This document shows positions 1 through 5,983 of a stretch of 39,604 nucleotides of DNA, in pieces (position 1 is the first letter of the stretch; the number at the start of each line of letters is the position of its first letter). The stretch spans positions 1 to 39,604 of the forward strand of contig DASYAI010000069.1 of assembly GCA_036501425.1 (NCBI GenBank), written 5' to 3'. A model generated the notes under the pieces. That model saw only the letters and a program-made list of their open reading frames with translations, did not search any database and was not told where the DNA came from. Position numbers and translations under genes: made by a program. Source of the DNA: DATKRB01 sp036501425 (GTDB lineage: Bacteria; Actinomycetota; Acidimicrobiia; Acidimicrobiales; RAAP-2).

Positions 1-1
1 T

Positions 2-808
2 GACGCAGCGGACCCGCTCCGGTCCGATCCGACCCGACCGAGCCCACCAGGCGCTCCGCCACCGCCCGTCGCCGGGTATCCCCCGCCACCCCGACCGCCT
101 GCGCCAGGGGCTCCGCCACCGCCGGTCGCCGGGTATCCGCCACCGCCGGTCGCCGGGTATCCGCCACCGCCGGTCGCCGGCTATCCCCCGCCCCCGGGAT
201 CTCCGCCAGCTCCCACGGCCGGGTACCCGCCCCCTCCGCCGGTCACCGGGTATCCGCCACCGCCGGTAGCCGGCTATCCCCCTCCCCCCGGTTACGCACC
301 ACCAGGCCGTCTCCCGCCCCCGGGCTACCCGCCCGAGGGCTCCTTTCCCCGGGGCGCCGTCCCCGGCTACCCGCCGCCGTCGGATGACCTGGCCGACTGG
401 GGCACCCGGGCCAAGGGCCTGCTCATCGACGCCGGCATCGAGCTGGTCGTCGCCGTCCCGCTCTACGTGATCGGCCTCGCGGCCCATTTCGTGCTGGCGC
501 TCGCCTACCTGGCCCTGCTGGCCCTGTCGGTCTACCTTGCGATCCAGGTCGGCCAGACCGGGCAGTCGCCCGGCATGCGGGTGGCCGGGATCAAATGTGT
601 CAGCCAGAGGTCGGGCGAGGTGATCGGGGGCGGGCTCGGCGTCGTTCGGGCCATCGCCCACTTCCTGGACAGCTTGATCTGTTACATCGGGTGGCTGTTC
701 CCGCTGTGGGACGCCAACCGCCAGACCCTGAGCGACAAGGTCATGGGGACCGTGGTGATCCCGGTGCCGCCCCAGCGGTTCACCCTCGCTCCACCCCAGC
801 AACGGTGA
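2..808 (+). CDS. RDD family membrane protein, 5' end outside window
   Basis: The frame is open from the window edge, so the start is not visible. The first ~125 residues are proline/glycine/tyrosine-rich with repeated PPPPVAGY units, then comes an RDD-type membrane domain: WGTRAKGLLIDAGIEL, two hydrophobic segments around the codons at 440-540, then GQTGQSPGMRVAGIKCV and a third hydrophobic stretch (FLDSLICYIGWLFPLWD). RDD proteins are small integral membrane proteins of uncertain function, sometimes linked to transport. A Pro-rich cytoplasmic N-terminus is common in actinobacterial members. An internal GTG at 467 could be miscalled as the start, but it would cut the first helix, so the longer reading is preferred. 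The stop TGA overlaps the GTG start of the next gene (GTGA), which suggests translational coupling. Confidence 0.85.
   Translation, partial: DAADPLRSDPTRPSPPGAPPPPVAGYPPPPRPPAPGAPPPPVAGYPPPPVAGYPPPPVAGYPPPPGSPPAPTAGYPPPPPVTGYPPPPVAGYPPPPGYAPPGRLPPPGYPPEGSFPRGAVPGYPPPSDDLADWGTRAKGLLIDAGIELVVAVPLYVIGLAAHFVLALAYLALLALSVYLAIQVGQTGQSPGMRVAGIKCVSQRSGEVIGGGLGVVRAIAHFLDSLICYIGWLFPLWDANRQTLSDKVMGTVVIPVPPQRFTLAPPQQR
113..184 (+). repeat. 24-bp in-frame tandem repeat coding PPPPVAGY
   Basis: Three adjacent 24-bp units (113-136, 137-160, 161-184) are identical except for one base in the last. Degenerate copies of the same unit lie on both sides (about 50-85 and 210-290). The unit is a whole number of codons, so copy-number change would lengthen or shorten the proline-rich arm of the RDD protein without a frameshift. 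Confidence 0.9.
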
Positions 809-1212
809 CGGCGCCAGCTGCGCCAGCTGCGCCAGCTGCGCCAGGAGCGCTGGCGCCCCCCGGCTACCGTTTCGACGTCCGAGGGGCTCGGCGCTCGGCA
901 CTGGGGCTCCTGGCCGGCGGCGCGGTGCTCGCGCATCTGCCGGGCTCGGTGGGCCTTCCGTGCCCGCTGCGGAGCCTGACCGGGGTCCCCTGCCCGTTCT
1001 GCGGGCTGACCACCTCGGTCCGGGCTGCCCTCGGGGGACACCTCGATCGGGCGATCGGCGCCGCCCCGCTGGGGCTGGTCGTCGTCGGGCTGGCCCTGCT
1101 GGCGGTCAGCGGGCGCGGACCCCGCACCATCCGGGTGCCGGTGCCGGTGCTGCTCGCCCTCCTCGTCGCCGAATGGGTGTTCGAGCTCCACCGGTTCCAC
1201 GTGCTGATCTGA
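805..1212 (+). CDS. DUF2752 family membrane protein
   Basis: A 135-residue protein starting at the GTG that overlaps the upstream stop codon. The N-terminus has an APA-APA-APA stretch from a 9-bp repeat. The core matches DUF2752: CPLRSLTGVPCPFCGLTTS followed by a short amphipathic piece (LGGHLDRAIGAAPLG) and hydrophobic segments (LVVVGLALLAV and VPVLLALLVAEWVF). The paired CP and CPFCG cysteines are the family hallmark. The role of DUF2752 is unknown; it is a small membrane protein often beside other membrane proteins, as here with the RDD protein. A longer frame opens upstream to 595 but would overlap the RDD gene entirely, so it was not used. Confidence 0.85.
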   Translation: MTAPAAPAAPAAPGALAPPGYRFDVRGARRSALGLLAGGAVLAHLPGSVGLPCPLRSLTGVPCPFCGLTTSVRAALGGHLDRAIGAAPLGLVVVGLALLAVSGRGPRTIRVPVPVLLALLVAEWVFELHRFHVLI

Positions 1213-1255
1213 TTTCCCCGGGCTGACCAGAGCCGAGAGGACCGGGAGAGCGGGC

Positions 1256-1268
1256 CCCTGATCCAGGG
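1256..1268. terminator. Weak hairpin between convergent genes
   Basis: CCCTG-ATC-CAGGG forms a perfect 5-bp stem in the 64-bp gap between the convergent DUF2752 and SPFH genes. The loop is short and no T-run follows, so a terminator role is only suggested by its place. Confidence 0.25.
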
Positions 1269-1276
1269 AGGGGAGC

Positions 1277-2293
1277 TCAGGGCCGCGGCACGGCCCCGGC
1301 AACCCCGTTGCGAGAGCCCCCGCCGGTGGGCCCGGCCGGCGCTCCGGCGTCTTGCAGCGCCTGGACGAGAACCTCGGCGTTGCCGACCAGGCCGGCCGAG
1401 GCGTAGGGCACCACCACCTTGGAGTTCGGCGCCGCGGCGACGTCCTGCAGCGCCCGGAGCTGGAGCACCGCCAGCGTGTTGGGGTTGATGGCCACCTCGT
1501 CGATGGCTGCCAGCGCGGCCGCCTCTCCCTGGCCCCGCAACAGCCGGGCCTTCTTCTCGCCCTCCGCCTGCAGCTCGAGCACCTTCATCTGTGCCTCCGC
1601 GGCGAGGATGGAGGCCTGCTTGTTCCCTTCGGCCTCCAGCACGGTCGCCTGCCGGTGACCCTCGGCCGAGTTGATGGCCGCCTGCTGGTCGCCCTCGGAC
1701 TTGAGGATCATGGCCCGCTTGTGCTGCTCGGCCTCCTTCTGCTCGGACATCGCCTGCAGCACGTTGGTCGGCGGCGTGATGTCGAGGATCTCGATCCGGT
1801 TGAGGCGCACCCCCCACTTGACGGTGGCGTCGGCCATGTGGTCCTGCATCCGGGCGTTGATGGTCTCGCGCTCGGACAGCGACTGGTCGAGGGTCATCTC
1901 GCCGAACACCGCCCGCAGGGCGGTCAGGGAGAGCTGGTCCACCGCCAGCTGGTAGTCGTTGATCTCGAAGAGCGCCGCCTTCACGTCGATCACCTGGCAG
2001 AAGATGGTCGCGCTCACCCACAACGAGACGTTGTCCTTGGTGATGACCGACTGCTTGTCGCCGGTCTGCGGGAACTCACGCAGGTCCACCTTCACCATCT
2101 GGTCGAGGAACGGGGCCAGGACGTGGACGCCGGGCTGGACGACGGCACGGAACTCGCCCAGCCGCTTGATCACCCCCACGCTGCCCTGTTGGACGATCTT
2201 GATCGAGCGCACCAGCACGGTCAGGACCACCAGCACCACGACCACCACGACGACCACCACGGCCGCCACCACCGATGCGCTTGCGAGCATCAT
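1277..2293 (-). CDS. SPFH/stomatin-like membrane protein (QmcA-type)
   Basis: A 338-residue protein. Residues ~2-28 are one hydrophobic anchor that is almost pure valine. The SPFH (band 7) domain follows (~30-200: IVQQGSVGVIKRLGEF, then GVHVLAPFLDQMVKVDLRE and VKWGVRLNRIEILDITPP), then an Ala/Glu-rich coiled coil (~195-265: AEGHRQATVLEAEGNKQA) and a flexible tail. Such proteins form large oligomeric rings at the membrane and are linked to membrane microdomain organisation and protease control. The partner gene nfeD lies 44 bp upstream on the same strand, the classic NfeD-stomatin pair. ATG at 2293 is preceded by GAGGAGAGGGGAG; a second ATG at 2290 is equally readable. As the last gene of the long minus-strand run it may have its own promoter. 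Confidence 0.93.
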   Translation of the reverse strand: MMLASASVVAAVVVVVVVVVLVVLTVLVRSIKIVQQGSVGVIKRLGEFRAVVQPGVHVLAPFLDQMVKVDLREFPQTGDKQSVITKDNVSLWVSATIFCQVIDVKAALFEINDYQLAVDQLSLTALRAVFGEMTLDQSLSERETINARMQDHMADATVKWGVRLNRIEILDITPPTNVLQAMSEQKEAEQHKRAMILKSEGDQQAAINSAEGHRQATVLEAEGNKQASILAAEAQMKVLELQAEGEKKARLLRGQGEAAALAAIDEVAINPNTLAVLQLRALQDVAAAPNSKVVVPYASAGLVGNAEVLVQALQDAGAPAGPTGGGSRNGVAGAVPRP

Positions 2294-2337
2294 CGCTCCC
2301 CTCTCCTCGTCACCCGGGCCCTCTCGACCTCACCGGC

Positions 2338-2550
2338 TCACCCGCCCTCGGCGGGGTACACCACCAGCAGCCCGCGCTCGACGTCGGCCACGACGACGCT
2401 GGTGCCCGGCTCGATGGTCGACGACGGGTCCAGCGGGATGGCCAGCCACTCCTCGCCCCGAGCCCGCACCGAGCCCGGACGATGCAGGCCGCCGATCAGC
2501 TTGGTCACGAGGGCGGTCCCCCCGACCATGCCCTGCACGCCGTTCAGCAC
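2338..2550 (-). CDS. NfeD-like short protein (OB-fold domain only)
   Basis: A 70-residue protein read from GTG at 2550, placed 8 bases after a strong GGAGGAGGTGG site. Earlier in-frame codons lack such a site. The pattern GMVGGTALVTKLIGGLHRPG, then GEEWLAIPLD, then EPGTSVVVADVERGLLVVYP matches the C-terminal NfeD OB-fold. It lacks the transmembrane and ClpP-like protease domains of full NfeD, so it is the short form. The C-terminal domain of NfeD is thought to bind a partner stomatin, and the SPFH gene is next downstream. The domain call is reliable; the pairing is inferred from context. Confidence 0.8.
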   Translation of the reverse strand: MLNGVQGMVGGTALVTKLIGGLHRPGSVRARGEEWLAIPLDPSSTIEPGTSVVVADVERGLLVVYPAEGG

Positions 2551-2660
2551 GCCTCTCCACCTCCTCCCGGCGCCAGTCGGGACGACACGGTGCGGGCGCC
2601 CCGGACCTGGCCGAAGACCTGACCCGACTATAGGACCAGATGGGTCCGGCGCCGACCCCG

Positions 2661-2703
2661 GACGGCGGCATCGGACGGCGGCATCGGACGGCGGCATCGG
2701 ACG
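2661..2703. repeat. 13-bp tandem repeat, three copies
   Basis: GACGGCGGCATCG occurs three times head to tail (2661-2673, 2674-2686, 2687-2699), followed by a broken GACG. It sits in the ~160-bp gap between yraN (stop at 2710) and nfeD (start at 2550). No gene is seen in the gap. The unit is not a multiple of three. Confidence 0.9.
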
Positions 2704-2709
2704 GAACGC

Positions 2710-3054
2710 TCAGAAGGCGCCCTCGATCACCTCCAGCCCGGCCCCCGCGATGGCGACCACGTCGAAGCGCACCGGGGCCCAGCGACGGGGGTGCTGAGCC
2801 AGCCAGGCCCCGGCCAGCCGGCGCAGCCGGCGCTGCTTGGCGAAGGTGACCGCCTCGAGCGGGCTGCCGAAGGCGTCCGTGTGGCGGGTCTTGACCTCGC
2901 AGATCACCAGGACGCCGGTCCGGGCGCACACCAGATCTATCTCGCCCGAGGCACAGCGCCAGTTGCGATCGAGCACCTCGTATCCCCGGTCGAGGTACCA
3001 GTTGGCGGCCCGACGTTCCCCGGCCGCACCGGCGCGGATGGTGGCTCGGGACAC
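2710..3054 (-). CDS. YraN/UPF0102 family nuclease-like protein
   Basis: A 114-residue protein with the UPF0102 pattern: AGAAGERRAANWYLDRGYEVL near the N-terminus, NWRCASGEIDLVCA, VLVICEVKTRHTDAFGSPLEAVT, and a closing RFDVVAI. The Asp of GEIDLV and the E-V-K triad are the PD-(D/E)XK-type active-site residues. The family resembles Holliday-junction resolvases; its cellular role is not settled. GTG at 3054 gives the normal family length, although no good ribosome binding site precedes it. Its place after DUF2469 is conserved in actinobacteria. Confidence 0.88.
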   Translation of the reverse strand: MSRATIRAGAAGERRAANWYLDRGYEVLDRNWRCASGEIDLVCARTGVLVICEVKTRHTDAFGSPLEAVTFAKQRRLRRLAGAWLAQHPRRWAPVRFDVVAIAGAGLEVIEGAF

Positions 3055-3112
3055 CGGGAGGAACGGTCGGGCCGGACCGGGGACCGGGTCGCGGCCCGGC
3101 GCGCCAGCCGGC

Positions 3113-3406
3113 TCAGAGCTCCTTTTCGGGGAGGCGCTCGATGTTGACGTCCCGGAAGGTGACCACCCGGATCGACGGCACGAACCGGGCCGGGCGGTAC
3201 ATGTCCCACACCCAGGCATCGCTGATCTCGAGCTCGACGCACGCCGGCGTCGTATCGGCCCGGACGGTCATCGAGAGCTCGTTGGCCAGGTAGAAACGCC
3301 GCTCGGTCTCCACCACGTAGGAGAACATCGGCAGGACGGCCCGGTACTCCTGCACGAGGGCCAGCTCGATCTCGGCCTCGTAGCGCTCCAGGTCCTCTTC
3401 GCTCAT
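3113..3406 (-). CDS. DUF2469 family protein
   Basis: A 97-residue protein (MSEEDLERYEAEIELALVQ ... FYLANELSMTVRAD ... VWDMYRPARFVPSIRVVTF) that matches DUF2469, a short family nearly confined to actinobacteria with no known function. It lies between rplS and yraN. In many actinobacteria lepB and rnhB lie between rplS and this gene; here the gap is only ~98 bp and neither is present. An ATG 23 bases upstream opens a tiny reading frame ending in ATGA over this start. Confidence 0.9.
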   Translation of the reverse strand: MSEEDLERYEAEIELALVQEYRAVLPMFSYVVETERRFYLANELSMTVRADTTPACVELEISDAWVWDMYRPARFVPSIRVVTFRDVNIERLPEKEL

Positions 3407-3429
3407 GGCAGACGGGCGAGCTCGCTCAT
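3403..3429 (-). other. Possible 8-codon upstream ORF at DUF2469 start
   Basis: ATG at 3429 opens a frame coding MSELARLP whose TGA overlaps the ATG of the DUF2469 gene. The sequence CCATGAGCGA occurs at both starts, so this could be a duplicated start region rather than a functional leader peptide. Evidence is sequence only. Confidence 0.2.
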
Positions 3430-3504
3430 GGCACGGGTCCCCTCATGACGGACGGCGGCCGCCAACAGGTCCGAGGGCGGGACCGCAGGGGCACCGGCGT
3501 CCGC

Positions 3505-3858
3505 TCACGAGCGCGGGGTCCGGCGCTCCTTGATCTTCGCCGCCCGTCCGGACAGGCCCCGCAGGTAGTACAGCTTTGCCCGGCGCACGTCCCCGAGGCT
3601 CTCCACCTCGAGCTTGGCGATGGTCGGCGAATGCACCGGAAAGGTCCGCTCCACCCCGACCCCGAAGCTGACCTTGCGCACGGTGAAGGTCTCCCGCACG
3701 CCCGAACCCTGGCGCCGGATGACCGCCCCTTGGAAGACCTGGACCCGCTCGCGGGTGCCCTCGACCACCCGGACGTGCACCTTGAGGGTGTCGCCGGGGC
3801 GGAAATCGGGGACGTCGTCTCGCAAGCTGTCGCGGTCGATCATCTCGGTGGGGTGCAT
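3505..3858 (-). CDS. rplS: 50S ribosomal protein L19
   Basis: A 117-residue protein with the full L19 pattern: FRPGDTLKVHVRVVEGTRER, VQVFQGAVIRRQGSG, ETFTVRKVSFGVGVERTFP, and LYYLRGLSGRAAKIKE. L19 sits at the interface of the 50S and 30S subunits. ATG at 3858 follows AAGGA at a normal distance; the frame continues upstream but is not L19-like. It ends the classic rpsP-khpA-rimM-trmD-rplS ribosome-maturation operon, 17 bp after the trmD stop. Confidence 0.97.
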   Translation of the reverse strand: MHPTEMIDRDSLRDDVPDFRPGDTLKVHVRVVEGTRERVQVFQGAVIRRQGSGVRETFTVRKVSFGVGVERTFPVHSPTIAKLEVESLGDVRRAKLYYLRGLSGRAAKIKERRTPRS

Positions 3859-3875
3859 GGAACGTCCTTCGGACC

Positions 3876-4658
3876 TCAGGCCGGTGGGCCGAGCTGGCCA
3901 TCGTAGCCGTGGCGGACCAGCAGCTCCACCTCGCCGTGCTCGACCAGCAGGGCCACCTCGTCGGGGGTGAGCCCCCCCCGGGCCACCACCAGATCGGGCC
4001 GCCGCTCGAGCGTGCGCCGCAGGGACTGGGCCCTCCGCCAACGGGCCACCGCCCCGTGGTCGCCCGATCGCAGGACCTCGGGTACCGCCCAGCCCCGGAA
4101 CCCCCAGGGCCGGGTGAAGTGGGGGTGCTCGAGCAGCCCGTCCCCGAAGCTCTCGTCGGCCGCCGAGTCCTCGTTGCCGAGCACGCCGGGCACCAACCTG
4201 GCCACCGTCTCGACCACCACCAGCGCCGCCAGCTCCCCGCCCGCCAGGACGTAGTCGCCGATGGACAGCTCGTCGTCGACCAGGTGCTCGGCCACCCGCT
4301 CGTCGACCCCCTCGTAGCGGCCGCAGAGCAGCGAGAACCCCGGGGTGCCTGCCAGCTCGGTCGCCACCGACTGGTCGAAGGGCCGACCCCCCGGTCCGAG
4401 CAGGAACAGCGGCCGGGGCAACCCTTGGGCGCTCTCCACCTGCTCGACCGCGGCGAACAGCGGCTCGGCCATCAGCACCATCCCCGCCCCGCCCCCGAAC
4501 GGTGCGTCGTCGACCGATCGGCGGGCGTCGAGCGCGCCCGCCCGCAGATCGTGGAGGCGGACGTCGATGCGCCCCGACCGCCGGCCCCGGCCCAGCACCC
4601 CGGCCTCGAGATAGCCGGACAGCGCATCGGGAAGGATCGTGAAGACGTCGATGCGCAC
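3876..4658 (-). CDS. trmD: tRNA (guanine-N1)-methyltransferase
   Basis: A 260-residue SPOUT methyltransferase that methylates G37 of tRNAs with a G at position 36 and so prevents +1 frameshifting. It begins RIDVFTILPDALSGYLEAG. Visible motifs are DDAPFGGGAGMV, the trefoil-knot segments LLCGRYEGVDERV and ELSIGDYVLAGGELAAL, and the linker HPHFTRPWGFRG. GTG at 4658 follows GAGG and matches the family start; the frame extends upstream into rimM but without homology. Start lies 23 bp after the rimM stop, in the same operon. Confidence 0.96.
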   Translation of the reverse strand: MRIDVFTILPDALSGYLEAGVLGRGRRSGRIDVRLHDLRAGALDARRSVDDAPFGGGAGMVLMAEPLFAAVEQVESAQGLPRPLFLLGPGGRPFDQSVATELAGTPGFSLLCGRYEGVDERVAEHLVDDELSIGDYVLAGGELAALVVVETVARLVPGVLGNEDSAADESFGDGLLEHPHFTRPWGFRGWAVPEVLRSGDHGAVARWRRAQSLRRTLERRPDLVVARGGLTPDEVALLVEHGEVELLVRHGYDGQLGPPA

Positions 4659-4681
4659 CGGATGCCTCGCGGGGCCAGGAC

Positions 4682-5149
4682 CTAGTCGAGCAGGCCGTCG
4701 GGCACGTCGACCACCACCTGGGTCCCCGCGGTGTGGCGCACGACGAACCGCAGCGGCACCAGGCCGCCCCCCTCGAGCACCAGCAGGTCGCTGGCCGGGT
4801 TGGGCTCGACCGCGTCGACCCGCCCGAGCACCGCCCCCTTCAGGTCGACCACCTGCGCCCCGACGAGCTCGTGGACCCACAACGTGCCGGGCCGCGGCTC
4901 GGGGGCGGCCCGCAGGACGGCGCCGCGCAGGGCGTCGGCAGCCGGGCGGTCGCCCACCCCTTCGAGCCGGACCAGGAAGCGATGCCCGAACGGCCGGGAC
5001 GACAGCACCCGCAGGGAACCGGCGTCGGACTCGAGCACGCTGTCGGGAGCCACCCGCGTCGCCAGGTCGGTCCAGAGCTCGACCACCACCTCGCCGGCGA
5101 GCCCGTGCGGCTTGACCACCCGTCCCACCTCCAGCAGCTCGGGCGACAT
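4682..5149 (-). CDS. rimM: Ribosome maturation factor RimM
   Basis: A 155-residue 30S assembly factor. The N-terminal RimM domain reads LEVGRVVKPHGLAGEVVVEL, followed by RFLVRLEGVGDRPAADALRG; the C-terminal PRC-barrel domain holds LWVHELVGAQVVDLKGAVLG and LVPLRFVV. RimM binds S19 and acts in maturation of the 30S head. ATG at 5149 is chosen because it fits the family N-terminus; codons further up to 5221 overlap khpA. Slightly short for the family but with both domains. Confidence 0.94.
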   Translation of the reverse strand: MSPELLEVGRVVKPHGLAGEVVVELWTDLATRVAPDSVLESDAGSLRVLSSRPFGHRFLVRLEGVGDRPAADALRGAVLRAAPEPRPGTLWVHELVGAQVVDLKGAVLGRVDAVEPNPASDLLVLEGGGLVPLRFVVRHTAGTQVVVDVPDGLLD

Positions 5150-5174
5150 CGGCGGGCCGGCCCAGCCTGGCGGC

Positions 5175-5582
5175 TCAGTCGTCGACGATGTCGACGCTGG
5201 TCTGCACCCCGTCGCGCGCACCCGCCACGCCGACCAGCGCCCGGATCGCCTGGGCCGTCCGGCCCCGGCGCCCGATCACCCTGCCCATGTCCTGGGGACC
5301 CACGTGGAGGCGCAGGCGCACCGATCCGGCGCGCTCCTCGACGTCCACCTGCACCGACGCCGGCTCGTTGGCGAGCGAACGGGCCAGGTAGGCGAGCACG
5401 GCGTTCGGGGTGCCACCAGGGGCGCGGTTCCCGATCGAGTCGACCGGGCCCCGGCCGGCGTCGCCCACGGCGTTCACGTCGCCGTCCTCGTAGTCGGTGG
5501 CCGCCACGTTCACGTCACCGTCGTCGTAGTCGGTGGTCACGACGTTCACGTCACCGTCCTCGTAGTCGGCCGGACCGCTCAC
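5175..5582 (-). CDS. khpA: KhpA-like KH-domain RNA-binding protein with repeat arm
   Basis: The last ~76 residues are a single type II KH domain of the KhpA/UPF0109 family (NAVLAYLARSLANEP, then MGRVIGRRGRTAQAIRALV with the GxxG loop GRRG). KhpA is a small RNA chaperone tied to cell-division and ribosome functions, and its place between rpsP and rimM is conserved. What is unusual is the N-terminus. GTG at 5582 overlaps the rpsP stop (GTGA) and would add ~59 residues made of three DY(E/D)DGDVN units and a short linker. The usual KhpA is ~75-80 residues, so internal GTG codons in the repeats or at V-G-D-A could be the true start. The overlapped GTG fits the coupling style of this operon. Confidence 0.85.
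   Translation of the reverse strand: MSGPADYEDGDVNVVTTDYDDGDVNVAATDYEDGDVNAVGDAGRGPVDSIGNRAPGGTPNAVLAYLARSLANEPASVQVDVEERAGSVRLRLHVGPQDMGRVIGRRGRTAQAIRALVGVAGARDGVQTSVDIVDD
5460..5567 (-). repeat. 36-bp in-frame tandem repeat in khpA 5' end
   Basis: Three 36-bp units (5567-5532, 5531-5496, 5495-5460) encode DYEDGDVNVVTT, DYDDGDVNVAAT and DYEDGDVNAVGD. The units are closest in their first 24 bases. Each holds a GTG-AAC, so each brings a possible start codon. Confidence 0.9.
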
Positions 5583-5863
5583 TTGGCCCTCGCCGCGGCG
5601 AACTCGTCCCACGCCCCCGACGTGCGCAGCAGCTTCTCCACCCGCTCGGTCGGTTGGGCCCCCTGCGAGAGCCACCGCACGGCCTTGGCGTTGTCGATCT
5701 CGACGACGGCCGCCCGGTCGGCGGTGGAGCGACCGCGCGGGGCGTAGACCCCCACGATCTCGAGGAACCGCCCGTCGCGTGGCGACCGGCTGTCCGCCGC
5801 CACCACCCGGTAGGTGGGTTGCTTCTTCTTGCCCATCCGCACCAGGCGGAGCTTCACTGCCAC
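5579..5863 (-). CDS. rpsP: 30S ribosomal protein S16
   Basis: A 94-residue protein: VAVKLRLVRMGKKKQPTYRV, VAADSRSPRDGRFLEIVGVY, then RAVRWLSQGAQPTE-like C-terminal pattern (KAVRWLSQGAQPTERVEKLL). GTG at 5863 gives the conserved (M)AVKLRL start and lies 10 bases after GGAGG; GTG at 5857 is less well placed. It opens the ribosome-maturation operon. The 120 bp between it and ffh hold only this site and no clear promoter. Confidence 0.97.
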   Translation of the reverse strand: MAVKLRLVRMGKKKQPTYRVVAADSRSPRDGRFLEIVGVYAPRGRSTADRAAVVEIDNAKAVRWLSQGAQPTERVEKLLRTSGAWDEFAAARAK

Positions 5864-5983
5864 GAGATCAATCCCTCCATGTTCCCCAACGACCCCCCAT
5901 TGTCGCAGGTCTGCACGAGCCCGCGCCCACGCGCCGGCCCGAGCTTCGCCCACCCGCCACCGGACCGGTCGCCCCGGGGCGGC

